Assembly (NCBI GenBank): GCA_019316985.1
Contig: CP079215.1
Location: 3,906,001 to 3,970,000, forward strand
Reading direction: 5' to 3'
From: Paraniabella defluvii
GTDB lineage: Bacteria; Bacteroidota; Bacteroidia; Chitinophagales; Chitinophagaceae
Length of the DNA stretch: 64,000 nt
The position numbers and the translations under genes are program-made. The notes below the pieces were generated by a model. That model searched no databases, was not told the DNA's origin, and saw nothing but the letters and a program-made list of their open reading frames with translations. Below, piece after piece: positions 51,316-63,841 of this stretch (positions within the stretch are counted from its first letter, which is position 1; each line of letters opens with the position of its first letter).

Positions 51316-52572
51316 ATGAAAAAATTTTTGAACCTCTTACTATGGTCAGTCCTGGGATCGCCCTTAATACTCTGGGCACAGACAGGCAACAAACCCGCAA
51401 AGGATGCTGCTATTGTAACCGGTAAATACCGCAATCTTTTCAAAGAAGCGGGCTACCGGCAAAAGATATTGATGCCAAGGTAGCCAAAGCCTATAGCGAT
51501 CTTTTCGAAAACCCCAACGGCATTTACTTTGAAGTGGAAGATTCTTTGGCCTATGTATCAGATGTAAAGAACAGGGATGCCAGAACAGAGGGGTTGTCCT
51601 ACGGAATGATGGTGGCAGTTCAACTCAATAAAAGGAAGTTTTTGACCGCATCTGGCGTTGGTCAAAAAGTATTCCCAGCACCAGGACGGGCCCCGTAAAG
51701 GATATTTTGCATGGAGCATTAATCCGAAGACGAATAAGCCAAATTCACCGGGCTCCGCTTCAGATGGCGAATTTTATTTTATTACCGCCTTATTGTTTGC
51801 TTCCAACAGGTGGGGCAATAATACCGGTATCAATTATTATAAAGAGGCTCGTTTTATTTTGGATGAAATGTGGAAGAAAGACGGAACGGGTAATATCTAT
51901 AACCTAATCAATACAGAACACAAGCAGATTAGTTTTGTTCCAGAAGGGAATAACTATAACTGGACAGATCCATCTTATCACCTGCCGGCCTTCTACGAAG
52001 TATGGGCGCAGTATGCAAAGGATGGGCATGAAGATTTCTATAAAGCCTGTGCCGATACATCGAGAGCTTTTTTAAGAGGACTACGCACCCGGTAACCGCA
52101 CTCAACCCGGATTATGCAGAGTTTAACGGAGCGCCTCACTCTACGAGATGGATGCCTGCTGCATTTCGATATGATTCTGGCGGGTGCCCATGAATATTGC
52201 TATGGATTACGTTTGGTATGGCAAAGACAGGGAATGGCAACGCGGCTATGCACAACGATTCCAGAACTTTTTAAGATCAAAGGGTATCAACAGCTTCGAT
52301 GATCAGTTTGAGTTAGACGGCAGCCGCCCTGAATTTATTTTGCAGGCGGGCCCGGTTAAGAAGCTAAGGCACTCCATAGGGCTGATCGCTACAGCCGCAT
52401 CAGCTTCATTGATGAACCCTGAAAAAACAGCCTCGACTTCGTTCATAAATTGTGGAATGCAAAACTGCAGCCCTTTGAGGACGGCTATTACGATGCCTAT
52501 TATGATGGATTGTTGTATTTGTTTTGCCTGATGCATTTAAGTGGTAAATACCAGATCATTCATGCGAAGTAG
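51316..52572 (+). CDS. GH8 reducing-end xylose-releasing exo-oligoxylanase-like enzyme (frameshifted)
   Basis: About 418 residues. The signal peptide (LLLWSVLGSPLILWAQ) precedes an (alpha/alpha)6 barrel with the family acid in DARTEGLSYGMMVAVQLN and conserved YFAWSINPKTNKPNSPGSAS, ASDGEFYFITALL, WTDPSYHLPAFYEVWAQYA and RVPMNIAMDYVWYGKD. The overall pattern fits GH8 xylanases of the Rex type, which clip xylose from the reducing end of oligosaccharides, rather than cellulases. Frames change near 51465, 51640, 52090, 52180 and 52425. It follows the SGNH gene by 24 bases. Confidence 0.88.
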
Positions 52573-52609
52573 TATCGGGTAAATTTTATAAAGTATAAAT
52601 AAGCGTATA

Positions 52610-54391
52610 ATGATAAAGTTTAGTTTTTCCCAATTACAATCAGTGGCAATGGCAGCTTTGCTGCTGCTTACGTTTGAAGCGGGTGCACAAAAAAAAAAAT
52701 GAAAAGCCGGTGCCGGCAACCAATGTTCCGGTTTTTACTCAATTCTCGTATACAGGAAATGACGCGGTGTATGCTAACCATCCTTTAAAGGATGATGAGT
52801 TTTATAACCCCATTCTCCAGGGATGTTATCCTGATCCCAGCATGATTCGACGCGGTGATGATTATTTCCTGGTGACCTCCTCCTTTTCTATGTTCCCGGG
52901 CGTGCCCATTTTCCACTCAACTGATCTGGTGAACTGGAAGCAGATTGGCCACGTGCTGGACAGGCCTTCTCAATTAAAAGTAGAAAAGTCAGGTATCTCT
53001 GCAGGTATTTATGCGCCTTCTATAAAGTATAATAAGAAGAATGAAACCTTTTATATGATCACTACCCAGATTGCAGGCGGTATCGGTAATATGGTAGTTA
53101 AAACCAAAGATCCCTTTAAAGGATGGGGTGAAGTAAAAAAGCTGAATTTCCCGGAATCGACCCATCTTTATTCTTTGATGAGGATGGAAAAGCATATGTG
53201 GTTCACAATGATGAGCATGCCGACCGCTCAAAGATCCTGTATAACGGGCATCGTATTATCAGGCAGTGGGAGTATGATCTGGAGAAGGATGAGGTGATTC
53301 CGGGTACTGATGTGGTGTTGGTAGACGGCGGTGTGGATATTTCTCAAAAGCCTATCTGGATAGAAGCGCCGCACATGTACAAAAAGGATGGGAAATATTA
53401 TCTCATGTGCGCAGAAGGAGGCACCGGCGACTGGCATAGCGAGGTTATATTTATCAGCGATTCCCCCAAAGGTCCATTCGTACCGGCGCCTAATAACCCC
53501 ATTTTAACCCAAAGATATTTCCCGGCTGACCGAAAAGATAAAATTGACTGGGCCGGTCATGCAGACCTGGTTGAAGGAAAGATGGTAAGTATTATGCGGT
53601 ATTTTTAGGCATCCGTCCCAATGCCAAAGATCGTGTAAATACGGGCAGGGAAACATTCCTGATTCCAGTGGATTGGTCAGGTACATTTCCTGTTTATCAA
53701 AACGGCCTGGTTCCTTGAAGCCTAAATTGAAACTGCCTCAGGGGGTAACGAACCAAACCGGTAAAAACGGTTTCTTCCCTTCGGGCAATTTTACTTTTAC
53801 GGATAACTTTACGGCCGCTGATCTCGATCACAGGTGGATAGCCATGAGGGGACCCCGTGAGGAGTTTATCACTACATCTCCCAAGGGTGGCGTAAGTATC
53901 AAACCTTTTGAAGCCAATATTAAAGCTGTGGCCCCGGTCTCCGCTTTGTTTCACAGGCAACAGCATTCTAGTTTTGAAGCGGTGGTGACCATGAATTATA
54001 TACCTGGGTCTGGCAAGGACTTAGCAGGAATAGTTTGCTACCAGGGAGAGGCATTTAATTATGTATTTGGCGTTACAAAAAAGATAATGATTATTACCTG
54101 GTACTTGCCAAAAATGCAAGGGAAAGACAGGCAGGTCCTCCCCGCCAGGGTAGCGTGGTGCCCTCGACTATTATTGGGAGTACCAAAATTGATATAAAGA
54201 AACCTGTTCGGTTAAAAGTGTCTGCTTCACAGCAGGATGAGTATACGTTTAGCTACTCGACCGATGGGGCCAACTTTCAAACTGTTGGTGGCGCTGTATC
54301 AGGCGATATCCTCTCCACCAATGTGGCAGGAGGTTTTACCGGTGCTTTAATAGGCTTGTACGCCACATCAGGTAATGATATACAGCCATAG
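52610..54391 (+). CDS. Secreted GH43 with C-terminal beta-sandwich (frameshifted)
   Basis: About 593 residues. Signal peptide ends FEAGAQ and is directly followed by a run of A that breaks the frame (near 52690). The GH43 propeller begins NPILQGCYPDPSMIRRGDDY with the catalytic base Asp; the middle Asp is in GIDPSLFFDEDGKAY and the acid Glu in WIEAPHMYKKDGKYY. Residues from about 390 form the GH43 C2 (DUF1349-like) sandwich (FTFTDNFTAADLDHRWIAMR). The segment SSFSMFPGVPIFHSTDLVNW is typical of beta-xylosidase-like GH43 groups. Other frame changes are near 53160, 53600, 53715 and 54090. The exact C-terminus is uncertain: the reading stops at 54391, a few residues short of the usual ADFDWFEY ending. 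Confidence 0.86.
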
Positions 54392-54510
54392 CCGATATCA
54401 AAGAAGCTGCGGGTAGAAAGATAGCGCCGGGTTTATCCTGCATCTTCACATACCATTGTTTCATCAAAAGTAATGAACCGTTTTTAGTCTCTAATTATAA
54501 AGGTCAACGA

Positions 54511-56449
54511 ATGAAATTCTATATATTATCAGCCGCTTTGAGTATGCTGTTAGCGGCAAGTAGCAGGGCACAGGATGCAACAGTGATGAGTCCTGATAAA
54601 CAGTTAAGCGTAAGTGTATCCGTCAATAATGGGAGGGCCGAATATGCCGTTACCTACAAGGGTAAAGTGATGCTGGAAAACTCTCCGCTGGGTTTTAAAA
54701 CCAATGAAGGAGATTTCTCAACAGGTATAAAATACTTAAGTAAGGAGGAGGGTGTTGTTAATAAGAGTTATACCCAGGATCGTATTAAGAAATCGGAAAT
54801 TCAATATCATGCTAATAAACTTACGTATTCAGTTGAGAACGCCAGGCAGCAAAAAGTGAACATCGTTTTCCAGGTAAGTAATAATGATATCGCTTTCAGG
54901 TATGAGTTGCCGGTTTGGAAAGATCGCCAGAGCTGCGTCATAGAGTGGGAAGCTACAGGTTATAAATTTCCTGCCCAAACCACTACCTTTCTTTCGGCTA
55001 TGATGGGTGCCATGACCGGGTTTGCCGCACGGCGCCAAGTTATGAAAGCGCTTATGAGGCAGACGGGCCGTTGGGAAAGCCTACACGTAATAATGACGGG
55101 TATGTCTTTCCGGGTTTATTTCGTATCGGGGCAGATGGCTGGGTATTGCTTTCCGAAACAGGTGTAAGCAGTTTGTACTGCGCCTCGCATTTGAGCGATG
55201 GTACTAAAGAGGGTTTGTATACCATCCTTTATCCTAATACAAAACAAAATAATGGCTTTGGCAGCACGGGTGCCGCAATAGGTTTACCGGGCGTAACGCC
55301 CTGGAGAACGATCACCGTGGGTAGTAACCTTAAACCTATTGTAGAAACCACGATACCTTATGATGTGGTTGATCCGCTCTACGAAGCTTCTCAGCAATAT
55401 AAAATGGGCAAATCTACCTGGAGCTGGATTGTATGGCAGGATGCCAGCATGAACTATAACGACCAGGTAAAATATATAGACCTGGCGGCTGCCCTGGGTT
55501 ATGAATATATCCTGATGGATGCTTTCTGGGATTCCAACATAGGTAAGGAGCGCATGAAGGAGCTGATCCAATATGCGAACTCTAAAAAGGTGGATGTTTT
55601 TTTATGGTATAATTCTAATGGCTCTTTTAACGATGCTCCCCAGGGGCCTAAAAATAAAATGAATACATCGGTTGCCCGTAAGCATGAAATGAAATGGCTG
55701 AAGGAAGCCGGAGTAAAGGGATTAAAGTTGACTTTTTGGGCGGCGACAAGCAGGAAACCATGCGCCTTTATGAAGATATATTATCTGATGCCAATGACTA
55801 CGGGCTGATGATTATTTTTCATGGCGCTACCTTGCCCCGTGGATGGGAAAGAATGTACCCCAATTTTGTAGGGGCAGAGGCAGTAGTTGCATCTGAAATG
55901 CTGATATTCTCGCAGGGCGTAAGGGAAGCCGAAGCTTATAACGCATCCCTGCATCCCTTTATTCGCAACACCGTTGCCAGTATGGAGTTTGGCGGAACCC
56001 TGTTGAACAAATACCTGGTGAAAAGCAATGAGGGGCGTAATAAGCGTTTGACCACAGATGCCTTTCAGTTGGCTACAGCAGTGTTATTCCAGAACCCGGT
56101 ACAGATGTTTGGTTTAACACCTAATAACCTCACCGATGTGCCTGCATTTGAAATTGATTTCATGAAAACCGTTCCCACTACCTGGAATGAAACCCTGTAT
56201 ATTGATGGATATCCGGGTAAATATGCCGTTATTGCAAGGAGGCACAATAATCAATGGTATGTGGCCGGTGTAAACGGGCAAAAAGAGCTAGTTAAAATAA
56301 AAATTCAATTACCCATGTTTGCAGGTAAAAAAGTGAGCATGTATAATGATGATAAAGAAAAAGGGACCTTCTTAAAAGAGGTGGCCGTAAAGAAAAACGG
56401 TGAGCTGGAAGTTGAAATGCAGGCAGGCGGAGGCTTTGTGTTGAAATAA
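54511..56449 (+). CDS. GH97 glycosidase, retaining (alpha-galactosidase-like) type
   Basis: About 646 residues with a signal peptide (LSAALSMLLAASSRAQ). The N-terminal beta-sandwich (SPDKQLSVSVSVNNGRAEYA) is followed by the barrel (WSWIVWQDASMNYNDQVKYI; LGYEYILMDAFWD) and a C-terminal sandwich ending QAGGGFVLK. The segment KGIKVDFLGGDKQETM carries an Asp (codon 55730-55732) where the retaining, calcium-dependent alpha-galactosidase branch of GH97 has its nucleophile; the inverting alpha-glucosidases use Glu residues elsewhere. In this setting it would remove alpha-galactose from xylan side chains. Frames change near 55040 and 55725, the latter just before the key Asp. Confidence 0.85.
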
Positions 56450-56489
56450 ATAATTAATCAGGGATTCATTCACTACTTAAATAACTATA

Positions 56490-58944
56490 ATGATTCAGGT
56501 TATGCCATCGTTATTATACAAAAAACATAGCGATAATAAAAGTTGCTTCTTGAGGCTCAAAATAATGTTGGCTTTATTTTTAATCATTGGGGCAGCGAAC
56601 GCGCAGGATCTGAAGCTTTGGTACAATGAGCCTGCCAAAGCATGGGTTGAAGCGCTGCCTTTAGGCAACTCGCGGCTGGGAGCCATGGTATATGGCATAC
56701 CGCAACGCGAAGAGCTGCAATTGAATGAAGAAACCATCTGGGGCGGTGGGCCCCATCGCAATGATAATCCGAAGGCTTTGTCAGCGCTCCCGGAAGCCCG
56801 GAAGCTGGTGTTCGAGGGCAAAACCCGTGAAGCCGACAAACTGGTAAATGAGACTTTTTTACCAAAATACATGGTATGCCTTTTCAAACTGCCGGAAGCG
56901 TGCTACTTCAATTCCCGGGACATGAAAATAATACGGCTTATTACCGCGAGCTGGATATCAACCGGGCTGTGGCATTAACGCGTTATACGGTTGATGGAGT
57001 AACCTACACCCGTGAAACTTTTTCTTCTTTTGTAGATAACGTAGTTATCATGCGTATTACAGCCGGTAAAAGGAGCGGTTAATTTTCAGCTCAGCTATAC
57101 CAAACCGGCGCCCTACAAAGTATTCGCTAAAAATAATGTGTTGGTGATGGAAAGCAAAGGGGCCAGCCATGAAGGTATTGAGGCCAAAATTGCATACCAA
57201 ACGCAGGCTGCTGTTAAAACCAGTGATGGTAAGGTATCTTTAAACGATAGTACTCTTTCGGTTTCGGGCGCTACAGTGGCAACGCTGTATATTTCTATAG
57301 CTACCAATTTTGTTGATTATAAAACAGTGGGAGCCGATCATGAGAAAAAGGCAGCTGCTTACCTCGCAGCAGCTATGACGAAGGATTATAACACTGCGAT
57401 CAAAAATCACTCGTCGTTTTACGCGAAACAGTTTAACCGTTTTAAGTTAGACCTGGGTAAAAATCTCGAAGCATCAAAATTGCCCACTACGCAGCGGATC
57501 ATCAATTATCGGTCGACTCAGGATCCGTCATTAGTCACACTCCTGGCTCAATTTGGCCGTTATCTTTTGATATCTTCTTCACAGCCTGGCGGACAGGCTG
57601 CCAACCTGCAGGGTATCTGGTGTAATGCTATGTATCCACCCTGGGATAGTAAGTACACGATCAATATCAATGCAGAAATGAATTACTGGCCTGCGGAGGT
57701 GACCAATTTATCGGAAAACCACCAGCCTTTTATACAAATGGTAAAAGAGCTCAGCCAGAGTGGCCGTGAAACAGCTAAGGTAATGTATGGCGCTGATGGA
57801 TGGACAGCGCATCATAATACCGACATCTGGCGGGTGACAGGGCCCATCGATTTTGCTGCCGCAGGCATGTGGCCAACAGGTGGGGCATGGGTAAGCCAGC
57901 ATCTGTGGGAACATTATTTATACACGGGCGATCAAAAATACCTGGCTGATGTATACCCTGCTATGAAAGGCTCCGCTGATTTTTTCCTCAGCTCATTAGT
58001 CAAACATCCTGCAAATGGATGGATGGTGGTGTCTCCTCGGTTTCTCCTGAGCAGGGACCGCTTTCAGCAGGAACTACTATGGATAATCAACTGGTTTTTG
58101 ATATCCTTACAAGAACAGCAGAAGCCAACCGGATCCTGGACGGCGATGCGGCTTATCGTACTAAATTGTTAGACATGGTGAAAAAGCTGGCGCCCATGCA
58201 AATTGGTAAGTACACGCAATTGCAGGAGTGGCTGGAGGATAAAGATGATCCAAAGAATGAACACCGCCATGTATCGCATTTATACGGGTTATACCCGGGC
58301 AACCAGGTATCTCCTTATACCCATCCGAAACTATTTGAAGCTGCCCGGAATTCTCTTGTATACAGGGGCGATAAAGCTACCGGCTGGTCTATTGGCTGGA
58401 AGGTCAATCTTTGGGCACGTTTACTGGATGGTAATCATGCTTACACGATTGTTAATAATATGCTTACATTGGCAGGCGGAAATAATCAGGATGGAAGGAC
58501 CTATCCCAATATGTTTACGGCACATCCCCGTTTCAGATCGACGGTAACTTTGGCTTAACCGCCGGTGTTGCTGAAATGATCCTGCAAAGCCATGATGGGG
58601 CGGTACATCTTTTACCAGCAATACCAGATATATGGAATGAGGGTTCCGTAACAGGTATTGTAGCCCGTGGCGGATATGAATTTTCAATCAAATGGAAAAA
58701 CGGCGAAGTGGTTGAAGCCTCCGTATTGTCGAGGTTAGGGGGCAACCTGCGGCTTCGTTCCTACAACGAATTGAAGGCCGCCAACCTGAAAACAGCAAAG
58801 GGGAACAATCCGAATATTTTATTTGCGAAGCCCGGGATCGCCGATCCTTTGATTGCCGATCAGGCATCCTTTAAAGGGACCGGCTTAAAACACGTGTATG
58901 AGTACGATCTCGCTACCAGGGCAGGCGGCAGGTACACGATATAA
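56490..58944 (+). CDS. GH95 alpha-L-fucosidase/alpha-L-galactosidase (frameshifted)
   Basis: About 818 residues, full length for GH95. After the signal ([13 protein letters not shown]) the N-terminal domain shows [20 protein letters not shown] and [19 protein letters not shown]. The (alpha/alpha)6 barrel has [40 protein letters not shown] (catalytic Asn/Asp region), VSPEQGP (acid Glu) and [19 protein letters not shown]. The C-terminal beta-domain ends [10 protein letters not shown]. In complex arabinoxylans such enzymes can act on L-galactose rather than fucose; the sequence does not decide. Frames change near 56870, 57080, 58025 and 58545. It is the last gene of the operon that starts with GH30. 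Confidence 0.9.
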
Positions 58945-59108
58945 AAAATAGCCAGGCAAGGGCAAAGAAGATACTTGTATCGGGTTGATTTTGGTCTACT
59001 ACAGGCTAGTCAGATCAAAGCCGTATCAATAAAGATATTGCACTGGTGCTTTCAATAAATTTCTAAATAAAATTTTTCAAAGGACGGACATAATAATTAG
59101 CTGAAAGG

Positions 59109-59126
59109 CTGCAACCGATTGTAATT
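59109..59126 (+). promoter_or_regulatory. Predicted LacI-type operator upstream of GH127
   Basis: GCAACCGATTGTAATT at 59111-59126 matches the lacI upstream site at 15 of 16 positions in the same orientation to its gene, and the xusA palindrome at 12 of 16. It suggests the GH127/GH43 unit belongs to the same regulon. Confidence 0.65.
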
Positions 59127-59149
59127 TTCCCTATCTTAGCTTATAATTG
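59119..59149 (+). promoter_or_regulatory. Predicted Bacteroidota promoter of the GH127 unit
   Basis: TTG at 59119-59121 lies inside the operator and is followed after 20 bases by TATAATTG (59142-59149), one mismatch from TAnnTTTG. Spacing and operator overlap repeat the xusA promoter. Confidence 0.45.
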
Positions 59150-59473
59150 TAAAAATGACAACTATTATTTGCCAGGTATTTGTCAGTTGCGCTTGCGGGT
59201 TGTTTCGTTAATTCAGGATGGTGAAGGTACAGGTTTCGCTTTACAGGAGCAGGTAGTTAGTTTGTCGAAGATCGAGATTAACATCTGTAACATGCCAAAT
59301 AAGGTATTGCAGCTGTTAGAGATAACTGCGAAAAACAATACCGGTATTACAGCAGCATCGAAACTGTCAGGAATAGGATCGTAACAGCCAGGTCGCCAAT
59401 AAGAGAAAGTAGCAGACGTATCTAAATGTCGGGAGGATGATTATTAGCTTGTATATCATCGAAACAAAAAAGT

Positions 59474-61909
59474 ATGAAGCAATTAAAAGTATCTGCAGTG
59501 ATAAAGCAAGCCGGTAAGAGAGGTATCAGGATGGGTTTGATTTCCTGTGCAAGCGCTATATTGTTTTATAATAGCGCCATAGCGCAGGACAAGCTTTACG
59601 GGAATGCTTTTTCATTAAATGATGTGAAAGTAGCTGGGGTATTTTTAAACATGCGCAGGACCTGAACATAGAGGTGCTGTTAAAATATGATGTAGACAGG
59701 TTGCTGGCCGGATATAGAAAAGAAGCCGGGCTTCCGGCCAAGGCAAAGATCTATCCGAATTGGGAAGGCCTGGATGGTCATGTAGCCGGTCATTACTTAA
59801 CAGCACTGGCCATGAATTATGCATCTGCCGGAAACCCGGAATGTAAGAAGCGCATGGATTACATGATCACTGAATTAAAAGCCTGTATGGATGCCAATGG
59901 CAAATTGTATCCCGACTGGGCAGTAGGCTATACAGGCGCCGTTCCGGACGGAAAAGCATTATGGCCTAAAATTAAAGCCGGTGATATTGCTCCTATCTGG
60001 AAATACTGGGTGCCCTGGTACAATGTTCATAAAATGTATGCGGGGTTAAGAGATGCATGGATGTATACAGGAAGTACGGAAGCACGAAAACTGTTCCTGG
60101 CCTTTTGCGATTGGGCGGTTAACATTACCAGTGGTTTGACAGATGCGCAGATGGAAAGTATGTTGGGTAATGAGCATGGAGGTATGAATGAGGTACTTGC
60201 GGATGCTTATCAAATGACTAACGATACCAGGTATCTTACAGCAGCTAAAAGATTTTCACACCGGGAGTTTTTAGACCCCTTGTCAAAAAGTATCGATAAC
60301 CTGGATAATAAACATGCCAATACACAGGTACCTAAAGCAGTTGGATTTGAGCGTATCGGCGAATTGAGTGGCGATGCCCAATACTTACGGGCTGGTAGCT
60401 TTTTCTGGGAGACGGTTACCGGCAATCGTTCACTGGCTTTCGGTGGTAACAGCCGAAGGGAGTTTTTTCCCAGTGTTCCTTTTTACAGGGAATATATAAG
60501 TGATGTGGAGGGCCCCGAAAGTTGTAATACCTATAATATGCTGAAGCTATCGCAGGGACTTTTCAGGCTCAACCCGGATGCAAAGTATATGGATTTTTAT
60601 GAACGGGCATTGTATAATCATATTTTATCTACACAACATCCGCAGCATGGAGGATACGTATATTTCACGCCGGCGCGTCCGCGTCATTACAGGGTGTACT
60701 CGGCGCCTAATGAGGCCATGTGGTGTTGCGTAGGCAGCGGTATGGAGAATCATGGTAAATATGCCGAGCAGATATATACACATGGGAAAGATTCCTTATT
60801 TCTTAATTTATTTATAGCATCTGAATTGAACTGGAAGCAAAAGGGAGTAAAGCTGAAGCAGGAGACATCATTTCCTGATGAAGCCCAAACAAAGCTTTCG
60901 GTTGCCGGTGGTAGCGGCAGGTTTACTTTGATGGTGCGCTATCCCTCCTGGGTAAAAGAAGGCGCTTTGAAAATTTCGGTTAACGGGAAACAGGTTCCCT
61001 ATCAGCAAAAGCCTTCCTCTTATATAGCTATCAACCGGCAGTGGAAAAAGGGAGACCTGGTATTGATTGATTTGCCCATGCATACAACCATAGAGCAAAT
61101 GCCTAACGTGCCGGAATATCTTGCTATCATGCATGGTCCGCTTCTGTTAGGTGCTAAAACCGGAACTCAAAATATCAGGGGTTTGATTGCCGATGATGGC
61201 CGGTGGAGCCATATTGCACATGGGGAAAAATTACCGGTGAACCAGGCGCCTATACTGATTTCAGAACAGATAGCGCGATATCGCAAAAGCTGGTTCCGGT
61301 AAAAGGAAAACCATTGCAGTTTACGTTTGCCGGCAATTTAAATGTTATTAACAATGCTGATTTGGTGCTTGAGCCTTTCTTCCGTATACATGACGCCCGT
61401 TATATGATGTATTGGATGGCCTTAACGCCTGTGCAGTATAACAATTATATGGATTCGATCGCTCATGCTGAAAAAGAAAAACTGGAGCTGGAGAAAAGAA
61501 CAGTAGATTTTGTGGCGCCGGGCGAGCAGCAGCCGGAAGTGGACCACCAGATGCAGGATGAACGCTCGCGCAAAGGCAATGCGCATAACCAGGCTTTCAG
61601 AGAAGCTGCTGCTGGCGGCTATTTCAGCTATAGCCTTGCTACGAATAAGGAAACTGATCTTGCTTTAAGAATCCGTTACTGGGGAGCAGAGAATGGTAAC
61701 CGCAGTTTTGATATTTATGTAGACGATCAAAAACTGGCGACAGAAAATCTTAAGGATAAGTGGAACCGCCCTGATATGGCAGAGGTGGAGTATGCGATCC
61801 CGGCTGGTATGTTGGCAGGAAGACCTATATAAGGGTTAAGTTTCAGGCATCGGCACCCAACACAGCCGGCCCTGTTTATTATATCAGGTTGGTGAAAACC
61901 AGGAAGTAG
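59474..61909 (+). CDS. GH127/GH146-type beta-L-arabinofuranosidase (frameshifted)
   Basis: About 811 residues. A long signal region (MGLISCASAILFYNSAIAQ) precedes an (alpha/alpha)6 barrel: WEGLDGHVAGHYLTALAMNY, WVPWYNVHKMYAGLRDAW, HGGMNEVLADAYQMT. The zinc/catalytic set is visible: Glu and Cys in EGPESCNTYNMLKLS and the double Cys in MWCCVGSGMENHGKYAEQIY. The C-terminal domains (FFRIHDARYMMYWMALTPVQ, a DUF4986-type segment, then a last beta-domain ending YYIRLVKTRK) are the layout I associate with GH146 rather than minimal GH127. Frames change near 59650, 61255 and 61830. The enzyme would release beta-linked L-arabinofuranose; whether that occurs on this organism's xylan substrate is unknown. 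Confidence 0.88.
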
Positions 61910-62065
61910 CTATTGAGATAAGCTATTGGCAGGCGCAGGCCCTAAAACCGCTGGGGGCAATGGTAGAAATGGTGGGGAATACCATGAAATACTATTCACT
62001 TGCCATCCTTTAGTGTTGCGTATGCTTCTAAAAAATATAGAAATTCAGATTTTAAATATACACTG

Positions 62066-63635
62066 ATGATAAAGTCCAGACTTTTTGCTTCCTGGTTTTA
62101 ATGTCGCTATTGACCCGTCTTCACGCGCAGCAGGCTCCAAAAGCACAAAACCCGATCATATTTGCCGATGTGCCCGATATTTCCATTATTCGTGTGGGAA
62201 CCAATTATTACATGAGCAGCACTACCATGCACATGAGCCCGGGTGTGCCTGTCATGAAATCTACCGACCTGGTAAACTGGAAGCTTATTGGTTATTGTTA
62301 CGATACATTGAATAAAGTGGGTGTAGACGCTATGAACCTGGATAACGGCAAAAGTACCTATGGCCGAGGCTCCTGGGCTAGTAGCATTCGCTATTATAAG
62401 GGCACTTATTATGTTTCCACATTTGCGCAAACTACCGGTAAAACCTATATCTATACCACAAAGGATATTGAAAAAGGGCCGGAAAGCAACCGAATTTAAG
62501 CCGATGATGCACGACCATTCTCTGGTTTTTGATGAGGATGGTAAAGCATATATGTTGTATGGTGGCGGCAAATTACGATTGGTAGAATTAAAAGAAGATT
62601 TGAGCGGTGTTAAAGAAGGTACAGATCACGTGGTAATTGAGAACGCTACACTGCCCACTACCCCGAAGGTAGCCGTGGCGGCTTACCCGCAGAAGGCTCA
62701 CAGGTGTTTAAAGTAAATGGTAAATTCTACCTGTTCAATATTTCATGGCCCCCGGCGGACAGCGTTCTGTAATTATTCATCGTGCTGATAAAATTACGGG
62801 TCCATGGGAAGGTAAAATAGGCTTGCAGGACAAAGGCGTGGCCCAGGGTGGCTTAATTGATACGCCCGATGGCCGCTGGTTTGCATATCTTTTCCGGGAT
62901 TACGGGGCAGTAGGCCGCATTCCTTACCTGGTTCCGGTAAAGTGGGTAGATGGATGGCCGGTAATAGGCGATGAAAATGGTAAAGTGCCCATGGAGCTTG
63001 ATCTTCCTGCCAGTAAAGGGTTGATACCCGGTATTGTAGCTTCTGATGAATTTACACGTACAAAAGGCCAACAGGCTTTGCCGCTGGTATGGCAATGGAA
63101 TCATAACCCTGTAAATGAGCTGTGGTCGGTAACAGCGCGAAAAGGTTATTTGAGGCTAACCACCGGGCGTATCGATACCAGCTTGCTTCTGGCACGTAAT
63201 ACGCTTACACAACGTACGGTAGGACCCACATCTTCGGGGACCACTTCGATAGATGTATCTCATATGAAGGATGGCGATTTTGCAGGCATCACCTTACTTC
63301 AAAGAAACTATGGAGTATTAGGCGTAAAAATAGAGGGCAACAAGAAATTGCTGGTAATGATCAACGCAAGCGACAACAAACCGGTAGTAGCTGCAACGGT
63401 TCCCCTCGATCAGCATGTTGTTCATCTGAAAGCTACCTGCGATTTCACCAATAAAAAGGATGTAGCTGATTTCTTTTACAGCCTCGATGGCAAAACATGG
63501 ACGCCCATTGGTACACAGTTGAAAATGGCCTATACTATTCCTCACTTTATGGGATATCGCTATGGCTTATTCAATTATGCAACAAAAAGTACAGGAGGTT
63601 ATGCAGACTTTGATTACTTCCGGATAACAAATTAA
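62066..63635 (+). CDS. Secreted GH43 (subfamily 12-like) arabinofuranosidase/xylosidase (frameshifted)
   Basis: About 523 residues. Signal peptide after repair is MIKSRLFCFLVLMSLLTRLH plus AQ. The catalytic base Asp is in FADVPDISIIRVGTNYYMSS, which has VPD in place of the usual DPS; the middle Asp is probably in MMHDHSLVFDEDGKAYMLYG and the acid Glu near PEGSQVFKVNGKFYLF. The C-terminal beta-sandwich (DEFTRTKGQQALPLVWQWNH; AGITLLQRNYGVLGVKIEGN; GYADFDYFRITN) is complete. The MSSTTMHMSPGVPVMKSTDL segment is typical of subfamily 12. Frames change near 62085, 62480, 62680 and 62740. It lies 156 bases after GH127 and shares its transcription unit. Confidence 0.87.
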
Positions 63636-63841
63636 GCGCAATAAAATATCATCCGGAAAATATATAAGGTCGTTCTCTATCCGGCCGTTTGAAGCAGAAG
63701 TGAAGGACTGGTTGAACTTCATAACAATAACAACAGGAGAGAAAGTTGAAGTGGACCGGATAAGGTTTGGATAAGATCAATCATTTCATGGTATATCGAT
63801 GTTTCAATTTTCAATCTATTAATAAAACAAAAACAAATTGT

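Larger units (their letters stand above)
58945..59473. other. Intergenic region with predicted operator and promoter
   Basis: This 529-base gap separates GH95 from GH127. It contains a predicted LacI-type operator (59109-59126) and promoter (59119-59149), leaving a leader of about 325 bases. The 71-codon open frame at 59169-59384 has no recognisable similarity and starts from a weak context, so I do not call it. No terminator was recognised behind GH95. Confidence 0.5.

Noticed and set aside
59169..59384. 71-codon open frame upstream of GH127
   Set aside because: No similarity, no signal peptide, and it falls in the predicted leader.
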